Positions 25,036-33,885 of a stretch of DNA of 64,000 bases are shown piece after piece. The translations under genes and the position numbers were made by a program. Location: contig DASXUX010000038.1 in NCBI GenBank assembly GCA_036504595.1, forward strand, positions 43,692-107,691, read 5' to 3'. Numbering within the stretch: position 1 is the first letter of the stretch; every line of letters starts with the position of its first letter. The notes below the pieces were generated by a model. That model had not been told where the DNA came from, ran no database searches, and was given only the letters and a program-made list of their open reading frames with translations. The DNA comes from DASXUX01 sp036504595. Its GTDB lineage: Bacteria > Planctomycetota > SZUA-567 > H5-PLA8.

Positions 25036-25437
25036 TCTATCGCTTTGCCGCGCCCTTCCTCGACGTTGTCATCTCTCCATCCGCCACCCGTCCCCCGACG
25101 GCCGTCACAATTCCCTCTCTTCCTCTGGCATTCCCCCCACCCTTCCCGTATCCTCTTCCCCCAGTGTGCGCGCCCCGCTTTCAGCCACACAACGTGTGCG
25201 GCGGCCTCGGGCGCGCTTGGCAAGAACAGGCAGGTCTTGGGCTTCGTACCTAAACAACGGTTCGTGGTTTCTGGTTTCCGGTCGTGGACTCTTCCACAAC
25301 CCGCCAGAAACGACCTTTGCTCGGACAAGCTTAAGCACAAACGTTTGGTTTGCATCGCAGAGAAGTGAACGAGAGCGCTCACGCGCACGGATCACTGTTT
25401 CTCTAGCGAAATTGCAGGCCAGAAACGGAAAAGCAAT
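25036..25437. other. Non-coding stretch upstream of rpsA
   Basis: The first part (25070-25165) is a C/T-rich run. The middle has GTTCGTGGTTTCTGGTTTCC (25259-25278) facing CCAGAAACGACC, a phrase-type inverted repeat. The final 100 bases, AT-rich for this window, probably hold the rpsA promoter and leader. No gene was seen. Confidence 0.5.
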
Positions 25438-27189
25438 ATGGTCAAACGGTTCAGCACGTTGGATATCGGCGTCGGCGCAAAGGAGCTCGATGCCGAAGTC
25501 GAATTAGCCATGAAAGATCTGGGCGCCGATGCGATGGATACCGCCGCCATCGCCACCGTCGCCGATTTCACGCAAGGCGCGATCCTCAAAGGCCGCGTCG
25601 TCCGCATCGCCGGCGATGACGTCGTCATCGACATCGGCTACAAGTCCGAAGGTTTCATCCCCAAGGCAGAGTTCGACGACAAGATCGACGACATCGAGCC
25701 GGGCGTGGAACTCGAAGTGTACCTCGACCAGATCGAAGACGAATCGGGCCTGGTGGTTCTCAGCAAGAAGAAAGCGGACCGCATCCGTGGCTGGGAACGC
25801 GTCATGGAAGCCTACAAGGTCGGCGACGTGGTCAAGGGCAAGGCCGTGCGCAAGATCAAGGGCGGCCTGCTGGTGGACATCGGCGTGCACGTTTTCCTGC
25901 CCGCCAGCCAGATCGACGTCCGCCGCGTCGGCGATCCGGGCGACTGGATCGGCAAGGAACTGGAATGCAAGATCATCAAGATCGACGAAGAACGCCGCAA
26001 CATCGTCCTCTCGCGCCGGAAGCTGCTTGAGGAAGAGCGCGACCGGATGAAGAAGGATCTGCTCGGCACGATTCAGAAGGGCGAAGTCCGCCGCGGCATC
26101 GTGAAGAACATCACCGAGTTCGGCGCGTTCATCGACTTGGGCGGCATCGACGGCCTGCTGCACATCACCGACATGTCGTGGGGACGCATCCAGCACCCGT
26201 CTGAACTGCTCAAAGTCGATCAGACGGTCGAAGTCAAGGTGCTCGAATTCGATCTCACGCGCGAACGCATCAGCCTGGGCATGAAGCAGCTCCAGCAGAA
26301 CCCCTGGCAGATGGCTCCCAACAAGTACCCCATCGGCAGCAAGGTCAGCGGCGAAGTGGTCAACATCATGCCGTACGGCGCCTTTGTGAAGCTCGAACCG
26401 GGCGTCGAAGGCCTCGTCCACATTTCCGAGATGTCCTGGACGCGCAGCATTCAACACCCGAACGAAGTCGTGGCGCTCGGCCAGCAGGTCGAAGTCGTCG
26501 TGCTCGACATCAACCCGGAGAAGCAGGAAATCAGCCTCGGCATGAAGCAGGCCGAAGCCAACCCGTGGACCCAGGTCGAAGAGAAGTACCCGATCGGCAC
26601 GAAGATCAAGGGCAAGGTCCGCAACATGACCACCTACGGCGCCTTCGTGGAACTCGAAGAAGGCATCGACGGCCTGTTGCACGTCTCCGACATGTCCTGG
26701 ACCAAGAAGATCACGCACCCCAGCGCCATGTTGAAGAAGGGCGATGAGGTCGAAGCTGTGGTCCTGAGCGTGGACAAGGAACGCAAGCGCGTCGCGCTGG
26801 GCCTCAAGCAGCTCAGCAACGACCCGTGGGCGACCGACATCCCCAGCCGCTTCCATCCGGGCGACATCGTCAAGGGCGAAGTGACGAAGCTGACCAGCTT
26901 CGGCGCGTTCGTCGAAATCGATCAGGACCTCGAAGGCCTGCTCCACATCTCCGAAATGACCGACGGCAAGGTCGAGAAGCCCGAAGAGATCGTGCAGCCC
27001 GGCCAGAAGCTCGAGCTCAAGATCCTCAACGTCGATCCGAACGAACGCAAGATCGGCTTGTCGCTGAAGGCGATGGTCCCGGGTGCCGAAGGCGCCGTTC
27101 CGGCAGCGCCGGCCACACCTGCCGAAACGCCAGCCGCTCCGGCAGCGCCAGCCACACCGGAAGCACCGCCGGCGGAAGAGAAGAAGTAG
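25438..27189 (+). CDS. rpsA: 30S ribosomal protein S1
   Basis: The 583-residue protein contains six S1/OB domains. The first two (about residues 45-190) are more divergent, followed by four strongly repeated domains with the pattern VVNIMPYGAFVKLEPGVEGL, VHISEMSW, and EKQEISLGMKQ. S1 binds mRNA leaders and helps initiation on structured messages. The C-terminus ends in an Ala/Pro-rich tail (EGAVPAAPATPAETPAAPAA). GGAAAAG lies about 5 bases before the ATG. The Glu- and Lys-rich codon use is strongly biased, in keeping with high expression. A hairpin element at 27222 follows. Confidence 0.97.
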   Translation: MVKRFSTLDIGVGAKELDAEVELAMKDLGADAMDTAAIATVADFTQGAILKGRVVRIAGDDVVIDIGYKSEGFIPKAEFDDKIDDIEPGVELEVYLDQIEDESGLVVLSKKKADRIRGWERVMEAYKVGDVVKGKAVRKIKGGLLVDIGVHVFLPASQIDVRRVGDPGDWIGKELECKIIKIDEERRNIVLSRRKLLEEERDRMKKDLLGTIQKGEVRRGIVKNITEFGAFIDLGGIDGLLHITDMSWGRIQHPSELLKVDQTVEVKVLEFDLTRERISLGMKQLQQNPWQMAPNKYPIGSKVSGEVVNIMPYGAFVKLEPGVEGLVHISEMSWTRSIQHPNEVVALGQQVEVVVLDINPEKQEISLGMKQAEANPWTQVEEKYPIGTKIKGKVRNMTTYGAFVELEEGIDGLLHVSDMSWTKKITHPSAMLKKGDEVEAVVLSVDKERKRVALGLKQLSNDPWATDIPSRFHPGDIVKGEVTKLTSFGAFVEIDQDLEGLLHISEMTDGKVEKPEEIVQPGQKLELKILNVDPNERKIGLSLKAMVPGAEGAVPAAPATPAETPAAPAAPATPEAPPAEEKK

Positions 27190-27221
27190 GCAGTTGCAGT
27201 AAATCCGAAAGGAAGGTAAAG

Positions 27222-27320
27222 ACTTCACCACAGAGGCGCAGAGGACACAGAGGTTCACAGAGCTTCTTAAGAGTTTTTCCTCTGTGTTTCTCTGCGTTCT
27301 CTGTGACTCTGTGGTGAAGT
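27222..27320. repeat. Long inverted repeat (ACTTCACCACAGAG arms)
   Basis: The left arm, 27222-27262, starts ACTTCACCACAGAGGCGCAG; the right arm, 27280-27320, ends GTGACTCTGTGGTGAAGT. The outer 14 bases match perfectly. It folds into an extended hairpin and is placed exactly where a terminator for rpsA would be expected. Confidence 0.9.
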
Positions 27321-27358
27321 AGTTTTGTAGTTGTCCGTCTCAGAACGTGAGGGCCACG

Positions 27359-29470
27359 ATGAAGACGCGCGTTCTGCCTTTTGTTTTGCTCTGCACGATT
27401 CTCGCCACTCTCGCCCTCGCCGGCCAAGTCGCCCCGCAACCGATCGTCGGCGATGACGACAACATCGCGAAAAAGCTGTTCGAAAGCCTCCGAAAAAACA
27501 TGGTGCGCGACCCGAAGTCCGGCGGCGTCGGCAACGTGATGGCATCGCAAGCCGCGCTGTGCAACGTTTGCGGCCAACCATTGTTCCGGCACGATGGCGT
27601 TTACGAATGCCTTCCGCCCGATCGGCGCATCGCTCAGATCGTCCGCGTGCCCACGCCGGTCAAATGCCCGGTCTGCAGCAGCGCGTTCACCGGCACGGTA
27701 CCCTGCAACATCAACGAACGCGGCGGACGCGACCGCGATTTCTGCGTTCACAGCGTCGGCAAAGTCACCGTTCACAGCGTCGTGTGGTTCTGCGCCGAGT
27801 GCGGTTATTGCGCGATGATCCCGCCCGATCAGAAGGCCGAGGGCTTCGCGCTCGGTCTGGACGGCAAGCCGCTGGACGAATCAGTCAAGCAGTTCGTGCG
27901 CGAAAAACTTTCTGATAAAACGCGCAAACAGATGCTGAAGGCCGTCGGCTTGAAGGAAGACGCGACGGTCGTACCCGAGTTACTCCAGTTCAATCGCTAT
28001 ATCGTACAGAACGAGATTCCCGACTGGCTCAAGTACAACAACGCGATCGAAATCTGCGAATTCCAGAAAGCACCGCATCTGGTGCTCGCCAAACTCTATT
28101 ACGAAGGCGCTCACGCGTGCCGCCGCCAGATCGCGGAGGAAGTGGCCGTGCCGGCGCTGGACTCGGAACTGCAGCAATACCTCGGCAAGGCCATCAACCG
28201 CATGAACTGGCGCGTGCAGGCCAGGTGCCGGGACATCCGCAAGCAGCACGGCGATCCGAGCATCGATCCAACCCGAGCGGAAAGCGACCCGTGCAACCTC
28301 GTGGAAGCCGCCGCCGCCCTGCTCCGCGAGGCGCGCGAAGATGCCGCCAAACGCCGCGCCGAGGGCACTTCTGGCGGAGCCTATTACGAGACCGCCGACC
28401 TCCTCGTCCTGAACCTGATCTACGGCGCCGCGCTCGATCGCGTCGGCGACGTCGATGCCGCCGAAAAAGCGTTGCGCGATGCGCTGTCCCTGGTTCCCGA
28501 ACACATCAACTTGCCCGCCGACGCCAAGGATCTGACCGAACGTGTGGAGAAACAGTTGAAACTCTTGCGCGGAATCTGCGACGTGAGACTCAACTGTCTC
28601 AAGTCCGAACGGGAATACCTCTTCAAAGCCGCGATGCGCCAGATGGCGGCTATCAAAAGCCAACAGGTAAAATTCCAGTCCGCGGAGTTCAACCCGAAAG
28701 GTCAGCCGCCGCACCTGTGGGAGCCTGCGGCCACCAGTTACCTGCTGGGCGAACTGCTGCGCCGCTGCGGCGTGCATGAATCCGCAGGCGCGTGGTTCGC
28801 CGCCGCGGAACGCATTCTGCTGAAGAAATCGGATCTGCTCGAAGCCGCGGAAAAAGCTCAACCGCCCGCCCCGCCTGTCGTCCCGCTGCCGGGGCAAGCG
28901 CCGCCCCAGAACCCCTTCGAACAGGAACGCATCCGCCTGGCGATCTTGCGCCAGTGGACGCTCGCGCAGCATGCGCTGTTCAAGCCCGCCGGTGCGCCCG
29001 ATGAGAACACCGCTGCCGTCATCGCGCAGGTGCTCAAAACCGCCGGCCTTGAAGTGGTAGCGCCGGCCTCCGTGCCGGCGGTGCCTACCTCAAACACCAA
29101 CACCGCTGCGACAACGAAAACGGATGTCAAGCCGTCTCCGGATGCACCAAAAGCCACGCCGGCAGCGGGCGCGATGACGCGCGAGAAGCTCTACAAGATG
29201 TACTACGCGGCGCTGATGACCTATCGCAAGGAGAAGAAAGAGAACCCCAAGAACTTGCGCGCGCTGGTTCAAGCCGGCTATTTGAAGGCCGACGATTCCG
29301 GCCTGGATGAAGTCGGCAAGCTGCATTGCCCCGAAACAAAGGAAACGCTGATCTACATGCGCACCTGGGATCCCGGCGAGAAGGCGATGGAAATCCTCTT
29401 CCCCGCGCAACGCAAACCCGGCGGCCTCATCCTCTATGCCGACGGCGAAATCCGCGCCTGGAAACAGTAG
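27359..29470 (+). CDS. Secreted DUF2225-like zinc-binding protein with a helical repeat region
   Basis: The start at 27359 has GAGGG 5 bases before the ATG and a signal peptide (MKTRVLPFVLLCTILATLAL). Near residues 60-140 four CxxC pairs occur (CNVCGQPLFRHDGVYEC, CPVC, CAECGYC) together with GRDRDFCVHS, a DUF2225-like zinc module. Residues about 150-560 are helical and TPR-like (LLVLNLIYGAALDRVGDVDA). The end (YLKADDSGLDEVGKLHCPET to GGLILYADGEIRAW) resembles the C-terminal part of DUF1559-type pseudopilin proteins. The in-frame palindromic repeat (VAPASVPA) and a Thr/Ala linker lie before this last domain. The role is probably structural in the periplasm or on the surface. Length about 703 residues. 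Confidence 0.7.
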   Translation: MKTRVLPFVLLCTILATLALAGQVAPQPIVGDDDNIAKKLFESLRKNMVRDPKSGGVGNVMASQAALCNVCGQPLFRHDGVYECLPPDRRIAQIVRVPTPVKCPVCSSAFTGTVPCNINERGGRDRDFCVHSVGKVTVHSVVWFCAECGYCAMIPPDQKAEGFALGLDGKPLDESVKQFVREKLSDKTRKQMLKAVGLKEDATVVPELLQFNRYIVQNEIPDWLKYNNAIEICEFQKAPHLVLAKLYYEGAHACRRQIAEEVAVPALDSELQQYLGKAINRMNWRVQARCRDIRKQHGDPSIDPTRAESDPCNLVEAAAALLREAREDAAKRRAEGTSGGAYYETADLLVLNLIYGAALDRVGDVDAAEKALRDALSLVPEHINLPADAKDLTERVEKQLKLLRGICDVRLNCLKSEREYLFKAAMRQMAAIKSQQVKFQSAEFNPKGQPPHLWEPAATSYLLGELLRRCGVHESAGAWFAAAERILLKKSDLLEAAEKAQPPAPPVVPLPGQAPPQNPFEQERIRLAILRQWTLAQHALFKPAGAPDENTAAVIAQVLKTAGLEVVAPASVPAVPTSNTNTAATTKTDVKPSPDAPKATPAAGAMTREKLYKMYYAALMTYRKEKKENPKNLRALVQAGYLKADDSGLDEVGKLHCPETKETLIYMRTWDPGEKAMEILFPAQRKPGGLILYADGEIRAWKQ
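29054..29085. repeat. In-frame palindromic repeat in the DUF2225-like gene
   Basis: GTAGCGCCGGCCTCCGTGCC (29057-29076) is read as VAPASVPA at about residues 567-574. It is the same core as at 1717, 11324 and 38553. Confidence 0.8.
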
Positions 29471-29484
29471 CTGTTGCTGTGTGC

Positions 29485-29519
29485 CACGGGCAGCCTCTGT
29501 TAGCCGTTGGCTGCCCGTG
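29485..29519. terminator. Strong hairpin after the DUF2225-like gene
   Basis: CACGGGCAGCC (29485-29495) pairs perfectly with GGCTGCCCGTG (29509-29519) across a 13-base loop, 15 bases after the stop codon. No T-run follows, so it is a hairpin end rather than a classical intrinsic terminator. Confidence 0.6.
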
Positions 29520-29561
29520 CGGTCCAGGCGAGTGGCCTGAACAACAGTTCGGCTCGCCATC

Positions 29562-29870
29562 CTAAAGTCCCACGCTTTTCAGCAGATTCACGAAGAACCC
29601 GATGTTCAAGACCTTCGCGCCGATGAATACGACCGCCGCCACGACGAACAGCAGCCCGATCAGCCCCACCAGAGTGTCTTTGATCTTGCTGAAAATCCCT
29701 GGCTGGCTGAGCTGCAGATTGCCGAAACGCGCGGCGTTCGATGCGCAAGTTTGCGAACAAAAGACCGCACCTGAAGACTTCACGATGCATTCGCGGCAAA
29801 TGGGCTTGTGGCAACAGCCGCAACGCGCACTGGCTTCCCGCGTGGGGTGGTTGACGCAGACGCTGTTCAT
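29562..29870 (-). CDS. Small zinc-finger membrane protein (B-box-like)
   Basis: The 102-residue protein has cysteine/histidine pairs in CVNHP, CGCCHKPICREC and FCSQTC at residues 5-42, a B-box-like zinc finger. One transmembrane helix follows (TLVGLIGLLFVVAAVVFIGA) and a short tail. Such proteins are small bacterial membrane zinc fingers of unknown function. It is convergent with the DUF2225-like gene and divergent from the LarA-like gene. The ribosome site before the ATG at 29870 is weak. Confidence 0.72.
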   Translation of the reverse strand: MNSVCVNHPTREASARCGCCHKPICRECIVKSSGAVFCSQTCASNAARFGNLQLSQPGIFSKIKDTLVGLIGLLFVVAAVVFIGAKVLNIGFFVNLLKSVGL

Positions 29871-30006
29871 GCCCAGGTTTCTAGCTTGTTTGACAAGCGC
29901 TGAAAAGAGCAGAAAACAGGATGCGAGAACCGCGTGCGTGCAGGTCGCAAGGCGCTCGATCGCGCGAGCGTTGACTGTTAAGAGCTAAGAACGAAGAGCC
30001 AACAGC

Positions 30007-31458
30007 ATGAAGTTGAACCTCGAATACGGCCGCGACGGTCTCCCCATCGAACTCCCGTTCCAAAATATCACCGTGCTTGCGCCGAAGTTCCTGCCCGGCC
30101 TGCCGGATGAAGCCGCCGCGTTTCGCCAGGCCGTCCGTTCGCCGATTGGCAGCCGTCCGCTGAAGGAGTTGATTTCGTCGAACGATCGCGTTGCGGTCGT
30201 CATCCCCGACATCACGCGCCCGCTGCCAAGCGAACGCCTCCTGCCGTGGCTCTTTGAAGAACTCGCGCATGTGCCCGCGGAAAACTTCACGATCATCAAC
30301 GGCACCGGCTCGCATCGCGTAAACACCCCCGCTGAACTCTCCGCGATGGTCGGCCCGGAGATCGCGTGCAAATACCGCATCGTCAACCACAACGCTCATG
30401 ATCCAAGCACCCTGATCGAGGTGGCACGCTTACGTCCGCGCCATCCCTTCGGCGCGGACTTAAGCGTGCAGGCCTCATCGCGCGGCGCAGGCGCGGACTT
30501 AAGCGTGCAGGCATCATCTCGCGGCGCAGACGCGGACTTAAGCGTGCAGGACGCGCATGTTGGACCGCGCACGCACGAGACTGGCGCCGAGAAGCAGGCG
30601 CCAGTCACGAGCGTGCCACCGCTGTTGCTAAACCGCGACTACGTTCAAGCCGACAAGCGCATCGTCCTCGGCTTCATCGAACCGCACTTCATGGCCGGCT
30701 TCTCGGGCGGCTACAAGGCCGTTTTCCCGGGCGTGGCCGACATCGCCTCGATCATGCGCTATCACGACGCGCAGACCATCGGCGATCCCCGGAGCAACTG
30801 GGGCGTGCTGGAAGGCAATCCGACGCAGGCGAAAATTCGCGCCAGCGGCTCCGCGTTGCCGATCGATTTCTGCATCAATCTGACGCTCAACCGAGAACGC
30901 CAGATCACACGCTTCTTCTGCGGCGATGTCCTGGCCGCTCACGCCGAAGGCTGCGCCTTCTCGAAGTCCACGGTGATGGTCGAATGCCCGCGCACCTTCC
31001 CCATTGTGTTGACGACGAACAGCGGCTATCCGCTCGACCAGAACTTGTACCAGTCAGTCAAAGGCATGCACGCTGCCGCCCAGATCGTGGAACCCGGCGG
31101 CCTGATCGTGACCGCCGCGCGCTGCAACGACGGCTTTCCGGAACACGGCAACTTCAAGAAGCTGCTTTTCGAAAGCAACAGCCCGCGCGAGTTGCTCGAC
31201 CGGATACTCGCGCCAGGATTCTCGATGTACGACCAGTGGGAGGCGCAGCTCCTCGCGCTCATCTGCCTGAAAGCCCGCGTGGCGCTCTACAGTGAAATGC
31301 CCGCAACGGATGTCAGCCGCGCGCACCTGGAGCCGATCACGGACATCGCGCGCTGCATCGGCGAAGAACTCTCGCGCATTGGCAGCGACACTCCAATCGC
31401 CGTCTTGCCCGAAGGCCCGATGACCATCCCGTACTTGTCATCAGAACCGCGACCGTAA
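30007..31458 (+). CDS. LarA-like protein (lactate racemase N-terminal domain family) with an in-frame insert
   Basis: The 483-residue protein starts at 30007 (MKLNLEYGRDGLPIELPFQN). It shows the LarA/DUF2088 pattern: VIPDITRPLPSERLLPWLFE, IINGTGSHRVNTPAELSAMV, NHNAHDPSTLI, IVLGFIEPHFMAGFSGGYKA and VFPGVADIASIMRYH. LarA enzymes use a nickel-pincer cofactor made by LarB/C/E, none of which are seen here. Between the NHNAHDPST strand and LLLNRDYVQADKRIVL lie about 66 residues (139-204) encoded by a 201-bp repeat element (30420-30620) that keeps the frame. Without it the length (about 417) is normal. The insert is near the substrate-binding region, so activity may be changed. The gene is followed, 113 bases on, by the GT-C gene. 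Confidence 0.75.
   Translation: MKLNLEYGRDGLPIELPFQNITVLAPKFLPGLPDEAAAFRQAVRSPIGSRPLKELISSNDRVAVVIPDITRPLPSERLLPWLFEELAHVPAENFTIINGTGSHRVNTPAELSAMVGPEIACKYRIVNHNAHDPSTLIEVARLRPRHPFGADLSVQASSRGAGADLSVQASSRGADADLSVQDAHVGPRTHETGAEKQAPVTSVPPLLLNRDYVQADKRIVLGFIEPHFMAGFSGGYKAVFPGVADIASIMRYHDAQTIGDPRSNWGVLEGNPTQAKIRASGSALPIDFCINLTLNRERQITRFFCGDVLAAHAEGCAFSKSTVMVECPRTFPIVLTTNSGYPLDQNLYQSVKGMHAAAQIVEPGGLIVTAARCNDGFPEHGNFKKLLFESNSPRELLDRILAPGFSMYDQWEAQLLALICLKARVALYSEMPATDVSRAHLEPITDIARCIGEELSRIGSDTPIAVLPEGPMTIPYLSSEPRP
30420..30620. repeat. 201-bp in-frame element with 11-bp terminal inverted repeats inside the LarA-like gene
   Basis: GGTGGCACGCT (30420-30430) and AGCGTGCCACC (30610-30620) are perfect inverted repeats. 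Inside are a hairpin (ACGCTTACGTCCGCGCC with GGCGCGGACTTAAGCGT), three 39-bp tandem copies starting GGCGCGGACTTAAGCGTGCA (30451, 30490, 30529), and a second hairpin GACTGGCGCC/GGCGCCAGTC (30579-30606). The 201-bp size is a multiple of three. Confidence 0.88.
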
Positions 31459-31571
31459 GGAAGCGCCGCATCCTGTGCCACTGCCAGCTCCACTGACACC
31501 GGCGTTCGCTTTTTCCGCCTGCGCCGCTTACATTTCTCTGATCATTTTTCGTGAGGAGTGCCTGGGCGTTA

Positions 31572-33842
31572 ATGGACTCGCAGTGTTCGCCTTATTGTCG
31601 ATGCAGAGTTGTCATTGCCGCGCTGTTTATCCTCGCGATGGCGTTTGCATTCCAGGGCAGTCGCAGCTTGTGGGCTCCAGACGAAGGCCGCTATGTCTCC
31701 GGCGCCGCGTCAATGCTCGATACCGGCGACTTCACGGTCGCGCGGCTCAGCCATCTGCCGTATCTGAACAAACCGCCGCTGACGTTCTGGGGCATCGCCG
31801 CAGGCCTGGAAGTCTTCGGCCGAAATGAATGGGGCGCGCGAGCGTTCAACGCGGTTTGTTTTGTGCTCACCTCGGCGCTGGCAGGCCTGTTGGGTTATCT
31901 GATGTGGGGTGCGAGCGAAGGCCTGCTCGCCGCGCTGGTCTACGCTACGTTTCCCGTCGCCGCCGCTGCCTGCAACGTGGTCACACCCGACACGCCACTG
32001 ACGCTCTGGTCCATGCTGGCGATGCTCTGCTTCTGGCAAAGCGTCAACGGCGCCGGTCGTCGCGAACCGTGGAAAGCCGCGCTCGGTCTTGCGCTCGGAC
32101 TCGGCGTGCTGACAAAGGGCCCCGCAGCACTGATTCCCACCGGAGCGATGTTCGCATACCTGGTGCTCACCCGGCAAACGTTGCGCTTCTTTTTGTCGCC
32201 ATGGTTGCTCCTTGGCGCGATCCTGTCCGTGTTGCCAATCGTCTGCTGGTACGTGCCGGTCATTCAGAAAGTCCCCGGCGCCGCGGAATACATGTGGAAC
32301 AGCCAGGTCTATGGCCGGATCATCTCTGGCGAATTCAAACGCAGCCCCGGGCTCATCGGCGCGGTGGTGACATACGGACCGATTCTCACCGCCGCCGCGC
32401 TGCCGTGGTCGGCCATCGCGGTAATCGGATTATTCAGGTTCAAACCGGCCACCAATACGTATCGGTGGTGGGCGGCTCTCACGCGCCGCCCCGCCGCGCT
32501 GCTGCTGTTCTTGTGGGCTGCAATTCCGACCGCTGTGTTGTGCGCCGCCAGTTCAAAGCTGCCGCTCTATATCCTGCCAATTTTCCCCGGACTGGCAATT
32601 GCCGTCGCGCGCACGTGCACGCTGCTGTGGCCCAATGCACGGCTGGCTCTGGCGGAGGCACACCCTGCGCGCTGGGCTTTGATGTTGGGAAGCTGCGGCG
32701 CCCTTCTGCTCGGAGCGAAATGTGGCGCGGCGTACTGGCCGACGAACCAGGACATGGGCAGCGTGTGGCAGTCGATCAAGCCGCATTTGCCGGATGGCCC
32801 ACGACGTCTCGTCGCAGTCGATCAGGATTTCAAAGGAATCGCTTTCTACAGTGGTGAAGCGGTGACAGAAGTCGTCACGCGCGATCCTTATCCCGACTTT
32901 GTCCGCTCGCGGCTGGTCGATGATGAAATCGCTGACGCGCGCCATTCCGAAATCCCGCGAATTTTCCTGACCAAGCACAAGAAACTGAACAAGCCGCCGA
33001 AGCGTCCGTCCGTGCCTGTGCCTGATCGCCTGCGTGCCGCAGGAATCGAATTTGAGGACATCATCCTCGACAGCGACACCATTTCCCCCGCCGGCAAATG
33101 GCATCGCTTCTTCGGCGCTGAACAAACCGGCGAGCGGCACATGTTCATCTGTAAGCCGGGCCGCGATCCCGCCGGCACCTCACGCCTGGCGTTCGTCTTT
33201 GACGATGGCAAAGGCGGCCTGCCCGCGTTCAATGTCGCCCACGCCGTCACACTCCTTTCGCGCGAAATGAACCTGCGCGGCGTGGTGCTGCTGAATCATG
33301 CGTACTGCGAAGGCAAAGCGGACCCGACGCTGTCGGGATTGCTGGCGCGCGCGGGATTACCGCTCCTGCGGATGCAGATGGAGGGCGGAAAGCCGCGCTC
33401 ATTTGCGGCGGAGAGCCTGGAAGTCGCGTTATTCGAGAACACGACTCCAATCGGCGCAGGCCAAGTCAGCGCGTCCGTCGTAGTGGGCGATTTGATTCAA
33501 GCCGGCCCCATGCTGCACGGCCCCGCGAAATGGGGATGCCTGGCCGTGCACGAACTCGGAGCGCTCGCCGCAAGCCCACAGTTCCAGCACGCGCTTACCG
33601 CGCAACACGCGCAGTTTGCGGTCTCATCCGACTTTCACCTGTACCTGAAGAACGCTGCAAGCGAATACGATCACCACGACCTGCTCGCCGAAACGCGCCC
33701 GGAAAAGCGCCCGCCGCTGCTGCCGAAAAAGATGGAGCACGACAAACAGCTTATCCTGATCGTGACGGCCACCGCCGAGACCTGCACATTCCGCGTTTAC
33801 AACACGCTGCGAACCCTTCGCGCCGAATGGACGCTGAAGTAA
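31572..33842 (+). CDS. GT-C (ArnT/GT39-like) membrane glycosyltransferase with an extra C-terminal domain
   Basis: The ATG at 31572 is chosen because GAGGAG lies 14 bases upstream; an in-frame GTG at 31551 is possible. The 756-residue protein has about ten transmembrane helices in residues 10-400. The first periplasmic loop has the expected acidic catalytic motif, WAPDEGRYVSGAASMLDTGD. HLPYLNKPPLTFW and VVTPDTPLTLWSMLAMLCFW are typical of lipid-linked sugar transferases of the ArnT type. After residue about 480, the roughly 270 residues that follow (LAFVFDDGKGGLPAFNVAHA, VVLLNHAYCEGKADPTLSGL) lack a clear match and form an additional, probably periplasmic, domain. It uses a polyprenyl-phosphate sugar to modify an envelope target. 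Confidence 0.8.
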   Translation: MDSQCSPYCRCRVVIAALFILAMAFAFQGSRSLWAPDEGRYVSGAASMLDTGDFTVARLSHLPYLNKPPLTFWGIAAGLEVFGRNEWGARAFNAVCFVLTSALAGLLGYLMWGASEGLLAALVYATFPVAAAACNVVTPDTPLTLWSMLAMLCFWQSVNGAGRREPWKAALGLALGLGVLTKGPAALIPTGAMFAYLVLTRQTLRFFLSPWLLLGAILSVLPIVCWYVPVIQKVPGAAEYMWNSQVYGRIISGEFKRSPGLIGAVVTYGPILTAAALPWSAIAVIGLFRFKPATNTYRWWAALTRRPAALLLFLWAAIPTAVLCAASSKLPLYILPIFPGLAIAVARTCTLLWPNARLALAEAHPARWALMLGSCGALLLGAKCGAAYWPTNQDMGSVWQSIKPHLPDGPRRLVAVDQDFKGIAFYSGEAVTEVVTRDPYPDFVRSRLVDDEIADARHSEIPRIFLTKHKKLNKPPKRPSVPVPDRLRAAGIEFEDIILDSDTISPAGKWHRFFGAEQTGERHMFICKPGRDPAGTSRLAFVFDDGKGGLPAFNVAHAVTLLSREMNLRGVVLLNHAYCEGKADPTLSGLLARAGLPLLRMQMEGGKPRSFAAESLEVALFENTTPIGAGQVSASVVVGDLIQAGPMLHGPAKWGCLAVHELGALAASPQFQHALTAQHAQFAVSSDFHLYLKNAASEYDHHDLLAETRPEKRPPLLPKKMEHDKQLILIVTATAETCTFRVYNTLRTLRAEWTLK

Positions 33843-33885
33843 CTCGCCCCTGAGCCGCCTCCTGCCTACTGCCGCTGCCTACTGC

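Noticed and set aside
25504..27258. 584-codon minus-strand frame antisense to ribosomal protein S1
   Set aside because: Shadow caused by strong codon bias and GC-rich third positions; no plausible start or conserved motif.
30007..31458. Complete lactate racemization system
   Set aside because: LarB, LarC and LarE-like genes are not in the window, so only a LarA-like protein can be claimed.
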